Part shown: positions 52,906 through 64,000 of the stretch, piece after piece
Layout of the letters: every line of letters begins with the position of its first letter
How positions within the stretch are numbered: position 1 is the stretch's first letter
Assembly: GCA_022605955.1 (NCBI GenBank)
Contig: JAKCOZ010000105.1
Coordinates: 620,001 to 684,000 of the forward strand
Origin: Rallus limicola
Lineage: Eukaryota; Chordata; Aves; Gruiformes; Rallidae
Reading direction: 5' to 3'
DNA length: 64,000 nucleotides
The notes under the pieces: model-generated
What the model was told of the DNA's origin: nothing
What the model saw: only the letters and a program-made list of their open reading frames with translations
The model's database searches: none
Program-made: the position numbers and the translations under genes

Positions 52906-55900
52906 GTGTGCCCCTGCTGCCTCCTGCTTCTCCCTGCCGGGCTGGCCCGGCGCGGGGGAGGCTCTGGGGGGGCTGGGGCTAGGCTCAGTTCTTCGCCGGT
53001 GGGGCACCCTGGAAGGCACCAGCCTGCTTTGCACCGTTTGATGAGATTAATTAAAAGGAATTAATGTGGGAGGGGAGAGAAGGACAGGGTGAGGTGTGCC
53101 CCCGGTCCTGCGGGAAGATTGCCCTGCCGTGTGAGGGGCTGTGCCAGGGCTGCTGCCCCCTGGTACCACCCACAGACCCCCAGTACCAGCTGCAGCCCCC
53201 TGGCAGTGACTGCAGCCTGGCCCTTGCCTCCAGCTGTGGCTGGGCATGGACTGGCCCTGGGCTCTGCTACTGGCCCTGGGGAAGAGCTCCAGAGACCTTC
53301 CCCTGAGAGCTTGTGGGGGAAACTGGAGCGAGGGGGAAAGCTGGAGAAATCCTTCCCGGGGAAGGATGTTGCTCTGGGCTTGGGTAGGGCTGTCCCTTGC
53401 GCTTGGAGAGGTGGGGAGCAGGGGCTCTGTGGAAAAGCTGCATCCTGCTGTCGCTGTCAGTGGGAGAAGGCTGAGCTTTCCGTGTGCCTGGTTTACACTG
53501 GAGCCTGATCCAGCTCCCTACTCTGCCCGGTGGTGGGGTTCCGAAGGCAGGCTTCTGGAAAGCCAGGTGTGCCAGGACTGCCCTCTGGATCAGGGCAAGA
53601 CACCCGTGTGTGGAAAAAACTCACAGGGCAGGGGGAAACGAGGTGCCAAGCACCCCCTTCCCCCTGCGAGGGGAGAGGCAGCTGTGCAGTGGGGCTCAGT
53701 GTGGGATGCCCCTGGTCTTGGCAGCGCTGTGAGCAGTGGTGTTGTGGGGCGATGGGCCCTGATATGCGTGGGAACTCTCTGCTCTGGGCAAAAAGCACTT
53801 TCTTTTGTGTTGGGATTTTTTAGCAAAAGCCGTTGCCGTGTCAGGGTGAGTGGGGCAGGTGTGTGCCGGGCTGACAGAGCCCCTCTCGGGGTGTTGCAGC
53901 ACAGCTGCACCCTCTGCCTTTGCCAGCAGAAGCCAGGGAGCCAACTCGCAGCAGCAGGGCTGCTCGGCAGCCCCTGGTGCAAGACCTTGTCCCCACGGGT
54001 GTGTGACGGGCTGAGCGTGCTCTGGTGCTGTGACACACCCCAGTTTGGGGCTGGTAGCGCTGTTTCTGCCATGCTGGCTCACCTGAAGGCTCTGGCCTGA
54101 GGCTGGGCTGCTTTATCCTGGGAGGGCAGGGACCTTCTGAAGCTCCCTGTGGGGAAGCTGCCTGGTAGACGTCTGGGTGGTTTTGGATAATGGCAAAGCT
54201 TCTAGGGAAAGGAACCCTTTCTAGAGAAAGATCTCCTGTGCGTTCAGGCAGCAGCAGAGGCACCCTGCTCCTGCTGCCCTGATCCCTAGGAAACTGGCTT
54301 CCTTACACTGGGACTGGGTTCAGGTCTAGGCGAGCTGTGGTTTTACCTGTAAATTGATACAGTGAAAAAGAGACCGTGACCTCCACAGCCTGAGAGAGAG
54401 ATACAGGCAGCAATACATGCTTGGCAAGGCTTGGCAAGGTTGGCTTTGGCTTTTCCCGGCTTCCTTGGTGTCGGAAAGCCCCAGGCAGGGGCTGTCACAG
54501 CCTGGTGCGTGGCCACTGTCCCGTCTCTGCCCATGTGAAGCTGGAGCTCCATAAGGGCTGTTTGCTGATGCATGTGGCTGTTGGACAGCGATTCTCCACC
54601 CATGCCCCGTGCATCCTTTCAGGAGGCCCAGGGGCTCTGTCACTGTCCCTTCGGAAGCCCTTGCTCGAAGCCTGTGGCACGCAGAGGCCATGGAGCAGCG
54701 CTGCGTGCCCGTGTCCCTTTCCTAGAGCCACGGGGATTCACACGCCTGGCGTGGTACAAGTCAGATAAAACCTGCTGGGGCTGGGAGAACTTCCCAGGTC
54801 TGTGGGGAGCTGTCAGGGTGCTGCCACCAGCACCCACATCTGCTGACACTGCAGCAGAAACCGTGCTTAGGGGGGCTCCTGTTCTGGGGGGTGGGAGGAG
54901 AGGTGAAACCGGAGCGCTTTGTAAACTGTGCTCTGTTCACAAACACCCTGTAAAATGGGATGGGCTTTTGGTGTCGCTGGGCGACAGCCATCTTGGCAGA
55001 GTGAGCCAAGGGCTGCTGGACTGGCACCCTTCCTTTCGTCAACGGCCCCTCTCCCAGCACGGCTGTGGAGAAGTGCCTAGGGCGTTGCACAGGGAGCGAT
55101 AAGCATCGCCTGTCTTGCCTCTCCGCATCTCTCACACCACTGGCATCATGCTGCCGCCACGAGTTGCAGAGCCCCCTGCTCAGCGCGGGCCTCCTTCCTT
55201 TGGGCAGTGTTTTGGGGTGGATGCAGCGGGAGCTTGACTGGAACCAGCCCAGCGCTGCTCGCAGCAGCCTCTGGGAATGCAGGTGTTGCCTTCTCAGTGC
55301 CATGGTCTCACCATCCGGCAGTGCGGGCCGGCCAGCGCTGTGCAAACAAAGCCTCCTGCTGTCAGCTAACAAATCAATTTGCTGATGGCTCTCAGCGCAT
55401 CCAGCAGGAACAGGTTTGGGCACCATGGAAAACGCTGATCCTGCCCCAAACACCAGGTGATTCCCAGTTCTCAGGGGTGGCTGGTGTGTGGGTACGGGGC
55501 TCGCTTGGGCTCTGTGCGGGGCAGGGGCGTTTGCCTGGGTTGCAGACCGCTGGAGCTTTCTTCCTCCAAGCACACAAAGAGCTGTGCACATGGTCTGAGA
55601 TGGGTTGTTCGCAAACTGAGGGGAACCAGGGAGATGAAGGAATGGCAGGAGCCTTCAGGGGCCTGACAAATGCAGCTCATACACCATCACCACGCTGCGG
55701 GCGCGCTGCTAGCCAGAAGCTGGGAAGAGCCTTTCCTGCCAGCGCTGCCGCTGTGGAGCCACCTCTTGTGGGTGACCTTTGTAGCAGGTTTGGTATCAGC
55801 AAGATGCCATGGTCACTGTGCCACCAGCGCCATCAGTGTGTCCCTGGGCTGCCTCGCCCATCTCTGGGAGGAGATGTCCCCAGGGCTGGTGTGGTGCTGG

Positions 55901-57514
55901 AACAGGGCTTGTCTTTGGAGTTCAGACCCCAGCCCCTCACAAACCTGCTTGGAAATCTGGGGTGCTTTTTAATCAGCTGCCAGGGAGGGGGAACCACCAA
56001 TGGACCTGCAGGAGTTTCTTCCTGTCCATCCCCAGCGGGGTGACACAGGGCGCTGCTGTGTGTCGCGGGGGTGCTGCGGTGTGGCACAGGCAGCAGTGCC
56101 AATGCAGCTCCCATCCCATTGCCTGCCTGTGAGGGTACCAGGTCCCAGTGGGGCCGCTGTGGGTGGGTGGTATGGTCTCCCGTGGCTGAGGAACCAGGGT
56201 GCCCAGGGCTGCCGTGTTTTCCACACTGCATTCAACGCCTCAGATCCTTCTGTGCAGATAAAAAGCCTCATTACAGCTCTCAGTGGTTTTAATTAAATGT
56301 AGTTTGCAGTGGGCATAACAGAGGCCTGCCCGGTGAAAGGTTCAGTCTGTTCACCAGCGGGATGGACACGCCAGGCCAGGGCAGTGCTGCAGGTGGAGCC
56401 TGGGGCAGGGCACCGCAGCCTTTTGGCTGGTCCTGTACAAGTCCTGTTTCCTCCAGGCGCACGCAGCGTTGTGCCAAGATGTGGCCATCCCATAATACCC
56501 TGCTTCCCACTGCCGCTGCCATCAGCACAGGCAGAGAGGCTGTGGCTGGTGATGGCATGGGCAGCCAGCACTGCAACACGTGTCAGCATACGTCCTGTCA
56601 CCCTGGGTGAGCGGGATGGGGTTGGTGACCGCCTGATGCCTCTGGAGAGGAACCCTGGCTCACGGCCTGGCCCAAGGGAGCGCCAGGCCCTGCCGGTCCA
56701 CCCATTCCTCACCCACGGCCCAGCACTCTGCTGGTTCCAGTGAAACTTGGGTCTTTAAAACTGTCCTGGTGCCGTGAGTTTGGGTAAAGGCTTTGGCAGC
56801 GCAGCAGGGCCGTGCTGTGCCAGGGCTGGGGCAGCCTGGCCATGGCACAGTCTGGCTGGGGTGCAGGGGATTTGTGTGCGGGGCAGGAACCCGTCATCAT
56901 TTCATTTGCTAATCTCACAAGTTTTCATCTTTAAATGCCGTGCAGGGTGCTACCGGCTCAGAGGGGAAGCTAAACAGCCTAGGAGAATGCCAGACATCGG
57001 CTGGGGAGGGGGACTGAGGGTCTGACCCGGAAAACCAGAAGCTTTGGTTATACCCACACACGGGCATGTGAACTGTGGGCTTTACGGTCGTAGTAACGCG
57101 AGTTCTGAACAAGCCACACAGCTCCCTCCCTCGGTGTCGCTGTAGTCTATGTGGGTACCCACGCGGGTGTGCTGAGAAGCACGGTGTGTGTACCGAGAGC
57201 ATTGCGGAGAGCGTGCAGCGTGAGCTGGGTATTGCCAGGGCACAGGGCTCACATGTGATACGGTACTTGCAGCTCCTGTCCTTACTGACACCTTATCAAT
57301 GCCCACACAATGAAACACTGTTGTACAGAGGTGTCTGTTGGCTGTGCAGGACTCTGCCATGCACGTTAGAGTGTGTGTGGCACCACGGGCTGGTGTGTGC
57401 AGGGACACAGGTACCACATGTGTCAGACACGCTGCGGGGTGCATTCTGTGTGCGTCACGCAGTGTGTGACTGTTGTGATTTACTCTCTGGTGTACTGCTG
57501 AGGTGATGTATAGA

Positions 57515-57790
57515 GCTATCGTCTCTGATTAAATAATAATGCTGGATAGATTAATGTGGGCACAGCTTAAGAAACAACTAATTAACATACCTTTAATATA
57601 AGGAGAACAGAGGGGATTTGCTTGGTTTGGATGTGAGGGGAGTGTGGCTACAGCTGTGTGAGGTGTATTGATAGAGCAGCTACAAGATTTACTCCTAACA
57701 GTGGGGCAGCCTTAAAGACAAAGCACGTGAAGGTAGGGAAGGAATAACTAATGAGACCAATGACCAATTAATTGACACAGTGTGTCTTGC
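57515..57790. promoter_or_regulatory. AT-rich homeodomain-motif patch downstream of INSM1
   Basis: TGATTAAATAATAATG, AGATTAATG, AACTAATTAACATACC and GACCAATTAATTGACAC cluster within 280 bases of otherwise GC-rich intergenic DNA. The patch is 5 kb downstream of INSM1 and could be an enhancer. The evidence is composition and motif clustering only. Confidence 0.25.
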
Positions 57791-58189
57791 TTTCAGCCAA
57801 CGGGGTTCCTAACTAGTTTGTGCAGGAATGGGGTTTTAAGACTCTGGAGAAAACTGTTAAGATCAGGTGCAGAAGGGAAAGGTGAGAAGCTCACTGTGAG
57901 GAAGACGACCAGCCTTCATCCCAGAAGACCACCAGAAGACCCCGAGTGTCACCAAGCACGCTCGAGCTGGGAGGAGCTAATGTAAATAACTTCCTGGAGG
58001 TAATCTGCATAACCTTACCTTTTCCTTAGAAATACAACGATTATGTAGAGTCAGTGTGTACAGATATGGGCATGTTGTTTAACCACAAGAGGGGAAGCAA
58101 TGCCTTGTGTGCTCAGTGCTGTGATAGAGTCCCTGCTCCATAACCAGCCTGGTAGTGAGGCTGTTTGCCTTCTTGAGGCTTCATATAGA

Positions 58190-58700
58190 ATTTTAACTAA
58201 CAGTATATTGCCCATATATTTTATATATATATATATATATATATTTATACAAACACACACTATACTAGTAAGTACTACACGCTATATACTATACTACTAT
58301 ATATACACACACACAGAATAGTATGGTTTCTATAGGCATGTCCTGCCTGTGTATACCCACAGCATACCCTAGGTACGTGTGTGTGCATACCTGTACCTAA
58401 GGTACATGAATAGTACAGATACCACCTATAAACCATATTTTATTAACAGTAGTGAACATAGTATTAGTGGCACTAAATATGACTGTAGGACTAACACACG
58501 GTATGTTACGTGGTGTGTACGGAGTGTAACACAGTGTGTATTGTGTACTGTGTATCACCTCATATGCATCATACAGCACACAGGTGATATTTACGTCTGT
58601 TACACTTACTGTAATGCAGTGCATGCATGTTACAGCTGCATACTTAATACTGGTAATATGTACAGCTAACATACATATATGGGTGTGCATGACAGAAAAT
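58190..58700. repeat. TA/CA microsatellite field
   Basis: A (TA)n run at about 58,214-58,249 is followed by CACACAC, TATATAC and then several hundred bases rich in GTAC, TGTGTAC and ATGTTAC words. It looks like a decayed alternating purine-pyrimidine array. Confidence 0.8.
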
Positions 58701-59281
58701 ACAACATGTTTAGGTACCTATCTAATGGTGGAGCAAACTGTAACATGGTGTGTGTAATGCACTGTGCTTCTCTAAGAAACTGATAGGATGCACAGCACGT
58801 GGCAAGGTAGCACAGCAGGGCGTGGCACACAGAGCCAGGCATGCTTACCCAGGAGCATCCTACCCTGTCCTCAGCCTGTTTGACTGCTCAGAGCCCGTGC
58901 CCCTTGCTGGGTGATGGGGTGTGACTCCATGTCCTGCCCGCACCCACTGCAGCCCAGCAGCCACTTCCTGGGCCCCAGAGCCCACCCTGCCTGTGCCAGC
59001 ACGGGGACACCCCAGGGTGACATTGCCTCCTCCCCTTCCCCGCGTGCGCCATTAGTCTCGTGCTGGTTTCGGTGTCTGTGCAGCCCCTACGGCAGGAAGG
59101 TGTTGTGTGGTCAGGGGTCCTGGTCACTGTGTGTCGCACACCGACCAGTGCACAACTCGTGCCGGGGTCCGCGCGCCAGCAGCGCCGTTAGCAAATGCTG
59201 CGAGCTCCTTCAGCGGGGCCACGGACAGTAGCATCGTCCAGGGTCCTGCCAGCCCGGGGCGGCCACCGAGGCTGCTCAGCA

Positions 59282-59372
59282 GGGTGAGCGTGCCAGGACC
59301 ACTACACTGGGAAGGGTGAGCGTGCCAGGACCACTACACTGGGAACGCTGCGCCGGGAACGCTGCGCCGACA
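59282..59372 (+). repeat. 32-bp tandem duplication plus 14-bp duplication
   Basis: GGGTGAGCGTGCCAGGACCA starts at 59,282 and at 59,314, and each copy runs through CTACACTGGGAA. Directly after it, CGCTGCGCCGGGAA is followed at 59,360 by CGCTGCGCCGA, a second, shorter slippage duplication. Confidence 0.9.
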
Positions 59373-59674
59373 AAAAATGGGCGCGTATCAGCGCAAGCTG
59401 TGTGTGTCCACAGCGGGGGGAGGAGGAGCAGCGCTGTCCTGTGGCTGACAGCACCCATCTGCAGCAGCACAGCACTCCATAGCCCCATGTGTGGGGCTCA
59501 GCCTCCCTGAAGGACGGGCTGGGGCAGAGCCACTGGCCCTGGCACACTTGGTCCGTGCCGCTCGCTGTGGGAACGCACCTGTGACACACAAACCTTCACA
59601 CTGTTGTGCTGTCTCTTTCAGGGGGCCTGGCCTGACGACCGGTGACCAAACTAAAGACACTCTGACCAAGAACA

Positions 59675-61458
59675 CAGCTCTGCAACCAGCTTTTTTATTT
59701 AGACGAAGTTGACATTCCCTGATTTCTCCCTGAAGCGGTTCCGTCAGTTCACCAGGGCGATCTGCACCCCAACCGCTGGTCAGTCCCTTTTAGCCCACAG
59801 CCAGTGACAGAGTGTCCAGGGTGAGACCATCCATGTGCAGCAGGAAGGGCTGAGGCCAGCAGGAGGGAGCCAGGGGGTGTGAAGGGCATTGCTGAGGTGC
59901 TAGGGCTCCCCACCCTGTTCAGGAGGTGCCCTGGGTTCAGTACACCCCACACATCATGCAGGTACGTGCCTTTCTTTTGCTCTTTTGAGGGTTGAGATTG
60001 AGTGTGTGTGTGAGCGCTACCAGCACAGCTCTGTCACCAACGACACTGCACAAACCACAGCTGGATTTCTTACAAATTAATATTTGTAGGGGGTTGACAT
60101 AGGAAAATGCTGTTTTTCATCAGTGTTTCATTCTTCCCTGAATTAGAGATGTGTATTGCTTTAAAGAGGAAGTCTCCTTTCATTCAGAACAGCCTTTGAA
60201 ATTATTTCAGAGTGTTTATTGGGCAGCTAAGAACAAGACAGCCTCGCCTGTACAGTCCTGAAGATAAAATAAATTAAAACACAGGTTTATTTCCCAATGT
60301 CCTGTCCCAAAGCCAGCCGTGAGGTGGGAAGTGGCCATCGGCCCCGCGGTGAATGAGGCTCTTCCCAGCAGGACAGTGGTGCTGCCGACCTCCCGCACAG
60401 CTTCAGGCTCAGCGCCAGCAGCTCTGGGCAGCCAGGGTGCCCGGCGGCACCGCGGCAGGGCTGGCTGCCTTTGGCCAGGTAAACCCCACCCAGAGCCAGG
60501 TGCCAGCTGCCTGAGCCATTCTGTTTGCTGGGGAGGGCCAGGCTGGACACACAGACAGACAGACAGACATTCACACCTAGGGAGAAGTGCAGAAGGGATG
60601 GGAACACAAGGCAGGAATAGGAGCCAGTCCTGGGGAGGGGCAGGAAGGCGGGGGTGGGCAGAGGTGATGGGAGGAGGTCACTGGGGGTGCGCTGCCCAAC
60701 TACCCAGGCGCTGTAGGAAAGGCCCGGCCTTCGCTCTTCAGGAGGAGGTTTGGTTACCTTCTGTTCCCAGGGAGTGGTCAGACTGTGTGGCCATCTCACG
60801 GGGTGTTGGCATCCCAAAGCCACGGACGGTGCCGAGAGGCCCCCACAGAAAGACCCATGCCAACGTGGAGGTAAATGCTGAGTGCAGCTGGGCAGCAGCC
60901 CTGCACCCCAGGTAATAGTGCAGGACAGCCAGGGGCAGGGGAGCAGAGGCTGAGCAGGGGCAGGACAGCACCTCCACCATCTGCCCACGCTCCAGCAGAG
61001 GGGAACATTTCTTACAGGGGCCAATAGAGGGTTTCACCAGCCCCAGCCCAAGCGACCCAACACGTGGCTCAGTGCTGACCAGAGTGGCTAGAGTGGCCCA
61101 GTTAACTAACTGGTTTCAGTGCTGGTCCATGTCCTCTGGCCATGGCAGCGGTGCTTGTGCGCAGGTGCTGCGGAGAAGTGCGTGCTGCTGCTAGCCCGCG
61201 GCCGCTCTGGCGGTGGGAGCTGTGATCACCTCTGTTCTCTGGCCAGGAACAACCCTGGGACGTGCTGGGCAGTGACACCAGTGATCTCTGATAGTCACTT
61301 GAGTCTGAGCTGGCGGGGGCTGTGGTGTTACAGAGTCAGCCCCTCCTGTCCCCTCTGGCATAGGCTTAGCCCCAACGGCCCATTCCACAGGCAGGGGAAA
61401 TACTCTCTCTGTAAGATCTCCTGGGTTCCCTGGGCCAGAGTTCTGCTCCCACGGCCCC
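59675..61458 (-). other. RALGAPA2: Putative RALGAPA2 3' UTR
   Basis: This is the stretch between a candidate - strand terminal coding exon (stop at 61,459-61,461) and - strand poly(A) signals at 59.7-60.3 kb. A 245-codon - strand open frame at 60,287-61,024 has no recognisable domain and is likely chance in GC-rich sequence. The assignment rests on synteny. Confidence 0.3.
59694..59699 (-). terminator. Candidate poly(A) signal on the - strand
   Basis: TTTATT on the + strand is AATAAA on the - strand. It is followed there by AAGCTGGTTGCAGAGCTGTG and TGTCTTTAGTTTGGTC, a plausible G/U-rich downstream element. Further candidates are at 60,215-60,220 and 60,286-60,291. They fit the 3' end of a gene convergent with INSM1, expected to be RALGAPA2. 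Confidence 0.4.
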
Positions 61459-61610
61459 TCAGTTGGAAGACTTGCTGAGCGCGCTGGCGGAGCGGCGAAG
61501 CTTCCCCGAGGCTCTGCTCCTCGCGGCTCGCGGCAGCGTGGGCGAGGTCTGGTCTAACTCTATTCCGATGGCGACAGTGAGGTCGGCGCTTGCGCTTGTG
61601 GTGAGGCAGC
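61459..61610 (-). CDS. RALGAPA2: Candidate terminal exon of RALGAPA2
   Basis: On the - strand, CTGCCTGTTCTGTTTCCAG is a strong acceptor. With one base from a prior exon, the frame reads TTSASADLTVAIGIELDQTS, then a Ser/Arg-rich tail ending SASALSKSSN and TGA. A basic serine-rich tail is plausible for a RalGAP alpha subunit, and RALGAPA2 is the expected convergent neighbour of INSM1. I do not remember the RALGAPA2 C-terminus well enough to confirm it. Confidence 0.35.
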
Positions 61611-61908
61611 CTGGAAACAGAACAGGCAGAGGAAGAGTCACCTCAGGAAGGAACCTGCTGGACTCTGCATCAGTAAAACGGGGGCAAAACACAGCCCTGT
61701 GCCACTCCATCGTCCCAATCGCCCTGGGGTGTCAGGCAGGTGCTGCCTGCAGCAGGAATCCGGCCCAGGCTGCTGAGGAAATGCCCCATAGACCTGTGCT
61801 GGAGAAACAAGGCATTTCTCCTCCCCAGCTTCCAGAAAAAGGTAGGAGGGGCCAGGCAAGCCCCCTGATAGTCACCCCATTCCCGCCAGGCGCACCAAGC
61901 AAACTCAC

Positions 61909-61993
61909 GGAACGCTGCCCAAAACCACATCTTTGGAGTGTGAGGTATGTGATGTCCCTGTTGTAGCTGAAGGGCTCTTCTGTACCTCACCCA
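61909..61993 (-). CDS. RALGAPA2: Candidate penultimate RALGAPA2 exon (85 nt)
   Basis: On the - strand, CTCTCTGCAG precedes the segment and GTGAGT follows it. One frame reads GEVQKSPSATTGTSHTSHSK and DVVLGSV, which looks coding. This frame joins the good frame of the 61.46-kb exon only if that exon uses a downstream AG (after CACCACAAG) instead of its best acceptor. The two exons are therefore not yet reconciled. Confidence 0.25.
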
Positions 61994-64000
61994 CTGCAGA
62001 GAGCAGGAAACGAGGTTCTGAAGCACCAACGCTTTCCTGGACCACCCTGGCAGGTGCCTCGGGCTCCAGTAAAACCCCCAGGGGAGGGATCCCAATTCTA
62101 ATTGGTTCCACTCCTTAAAGAGGACCCCGAGCACCCTCGGTTCAGTGCACTCCCGGGGCAGGGGGCAGGTGAAGACCTTTATCTGTGGGCTGGGGCCCTG
62201 CCCATCTCCGCACTCTGGCTTTGTTGTTGGCCAGCAGTAAGTTAAGGCTCAGCTATTCCCCACAGGGGCTGGAGGCCGGGCCTGGGGAGGTGTGTGAATG
62301 AGAACAGGTGAGGACACAGCCATTAAAGTAATTGTAAGTGAATAAAGCGAGGTGCATGCAGCTCCTGCCGCTCCCCTGCGCTGCTGCAGCCCTGCCCCCA
62401 GGAATAGGAACGTGCATGGTGCAACCCAGCCTGGCTCTTGCTGCTGGGGCCTGACAGTCCCCAGGCGCTTCCCGGTGCGGATGTCATTTCATCAGCTCCC
62501 CTGGGCGCCAGTATTTTTAAACCACCACACAAAGGTTTCTATCAGAGGTGGGCTGGAGGAACAGCCTGCCCACTCCAGGGAAGCTCTGAGCCCACGCCCA
62601 ATGTTGAGGCCAGCCTGGCAGGCACATGGCCACCTCCAAACCCCAGCCCCACAGTTTGCACCTGAAGCCGACCTCCAGCTCCACACAAGCTCTGTGTTCC
62701 AGCCAGAAGCTGCTGGTTGGGCTGTGTGAGCAGGGACAGTGGGGGAGCTGCTGACAGCTGAGTGGGGGACAGGGCACTATCACCCTGGGGCTCCATCCCC
62801 TTCTACAGGAAGACCCATCAGCTGGAATGACCCAGTGCCAAACCCCACAACCTCCCTCACCTGCCCCAGGAACCAGGCAGCACAGGCATCACCTTCCATT
62901 TGCTCACCATGAGGTCTGACTCTGTCCTTGTGCCTTAGCTAACGCCGATGTGCTCCTGACTGAGGCCCATGGGGCAGCCGGACCCCGTCCCTCTGCCAGG
63001 CTGCACACCGGCACTCACACCTCTTGGACAACCCCAACTTACCAGATTCATATGTCGGGTGACTGAAGGGGAAACAGCATTAAAAACCAAGGTGAAAAAT
63101 GTGACTGAGCGTGCAAAGGTGTTTTCTGTGCAACACACACACACAGAGTTTGGGGTTCAAAGCAAAACCCAGGGTGCTGTAAGCGTGGGGGAGGGCAGGG
63201 CTGTGCAGGAGGTGCTGTACTTTACATTCCTGCGGTGACGCAGGACGGCAGATGGTCAAAATAATACAGTTTTCACCAACTGGACAGGCTGGAGCAATAT
63301 TCATGCAAGCGTGGAACAATGCGTCGCCTGCGCATACGAAAGCAGGGCGGGGGGGCAGGCGGGGTGCGGTGAGGCACACCTCACTCCCGCAGCATCCCGC
63401 ACATTCCTTCAGTCCCAACTTTCTCCTGCGAGGTCTCGGCTATGCAATCAACCTTGAAGCCCCCGCGAAACTGCCGTGATTGATAGGGAGACAGCAGCTG
63501 CAGAGTGCGCGAGCGATGCCCACAAAAGCTGAGGCTTTTCATACAAATATTATAATTCCACTTGCACGCCGTCTGGCACGGCCACTCGTTACCCATCCCG
63601 CTCGCGAGGGGATCCTCCAGCTTGGCTTAGAGCCGGGGCTCCCCTCACTCCACTGCGCACCCACTGCCCACACCCTGGACAGTTGGCATGTGGCTGTGGG
63701 TGGCAAGATGCTCATGAGAGGCGAGCGGTCTTTGCAGGGAGTCGGAGGGGTTTTCTCCCCTCACAGGGCAATGGGCAGTGTGGAATCAGAAGCTCAAAAC
63801 CCAAGCAGCCATGTGGTAAATAAAACCAGCGGTTTCTGCCTCAGAGCCGGGCCAGTGGTGTGCTTCAAAGCAACCCTTCGAGCAAGCTGCTGCTATGGGG
63901 CCAGCGGCTGCCGCCTCCCCATCCCCACCAACATACAAACGGGCCCGGCCATGACCAAAACGCTTTCCACCACCCAGGTGCTGGTGTCAGCCATGCCCGG
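61994..64000. other. Probable RALGAPA2 intron or flank
   Basis: No exon with matching splice sites was found. The sequence is GC-rich and unique. A short AT-rich patch with nearby CpGs lies at about 63,480-63,610, with an uninterrupted 71-codon - strand frame that I do not recognise. Short CA-rich and G-rich tracts occur near 63,130 and 63,350. Confidence 0.5.

Larger units (their letters stand above)
52906..59674. other. INSM1-RALGAPA2 intergenic region
   Basis: The region is GC-rich from 53 to 57 kb, with open frames up to about 280 codons that overlap on both strands and lack any recognisable domain, so they are probably chance. An AT-rich unique patch with homeodomain cores (57,515-57,790) precedes a TA/CA microsatellite field and a small tandem duplication. 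No RNA gene was recognised. Confidence 0.65.

Noticed and set aside
53246..56043. Several 140-285-codon frames downstream of INSM1
   Set aside because: They occur on both strands across the same GC-rich intergenic DNA, are biased to Gly, Trp, Cys and Ser, and have no recognisable motif.
60287..61024. 245-codon - strand frame
   Set aside because: It sits where a 3' UTR is expected, contains CA-type microsatellite translation and has no domain.
1..64000. CRISPR arrays, operons, prokaryotic mobile elements, tRNA or rRNA genes
   Set aside because: None were recognised; the sequence is clearly vertebrate with spliced genes.

Overview
This window is vertebrate nuclear DNA, most likely from a bird. 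It holds spliced genes with GT-AG introns of 0.4-13 kb, a fossil CR1-type LINE tail, and an endogenous-retrovirus LTR-like block of a kind I associate with avian genomes. A very GC-rich CpG island surrounds a single-exon developmental gene. There are no prokaryotic features. The gene order matches the conserved vertebrate block CFAP61 - INSM1 - RALGAPA2 (human 20p11.23).

Region 1 (1 to about 49,090, + strand) is the 3' half of CFAP61, an axonemal protein of radial spoke 3 and the calmodulin- and spoke-associated complex. Ten coding exons chain together in one reading frame: 3784-3911, 16104-16202, 19686-19854, 20788-20962, 25721-26013, 29823-30150, 30587-30678, 33243-33448, 46484-46574 and 48885 to 49032 or 49091. 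They encode about 595 C-terminal residues, including a flavoprotein-like two-dinucleotide fold. The upstream exons lie before the window. The introns hold an LTR-like element with a 238-bp CACTCA-type satellite (about 34.3-35.7 kb), short tandem duplications, and several AT-rich, homeodomain-, SOX- or octamer-containing blocks that look like candidate long-range enhancers, plausibly of INSM1.

Region 2 (about 48.7-52.9 kb, + strand) is INSM1, an intronless zinc-finger repressor (419 aa, 50807-52066), with its CpG island, proximal promoter, AU-rich 3' UTR and poly(A) signal. The island engulfs the last CFAP61 exon, which has become proline- and arginine-rich and whose end is ambiguous. A 30-34-bp minisatellite lies between the two genes. 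The upstream region carries repeated SOX-like (ACAAAGG/ACAATGG) and POU-like (ATGCTAAT) sites.

Region 3 (52.9-64 kb) is mostly intergenic, with a TA/CA microsatellite field at 58.2-58.7 kb and a 32-bp tandem duplication at 59.28 kb. Synteny predicts the 3' end of RALGAPA2 on the - strand here. I see - strand poly(A) signals at 59.7-60.3 kb and a candidate terminal coding exon at 61.46-61.61 kb, but I could not confirm the product by alignment.

No unprecedented multi-gene system is evident. The most interesting points are the regulatory architecture of INSM1, including an in-frame upstream ATG inside a SOX site that would bury the SNAG domain, the erosion and ambiguous end of the CFAP61 terminal exon, and the satellite-bearing LTR in a CFAP61 intron.
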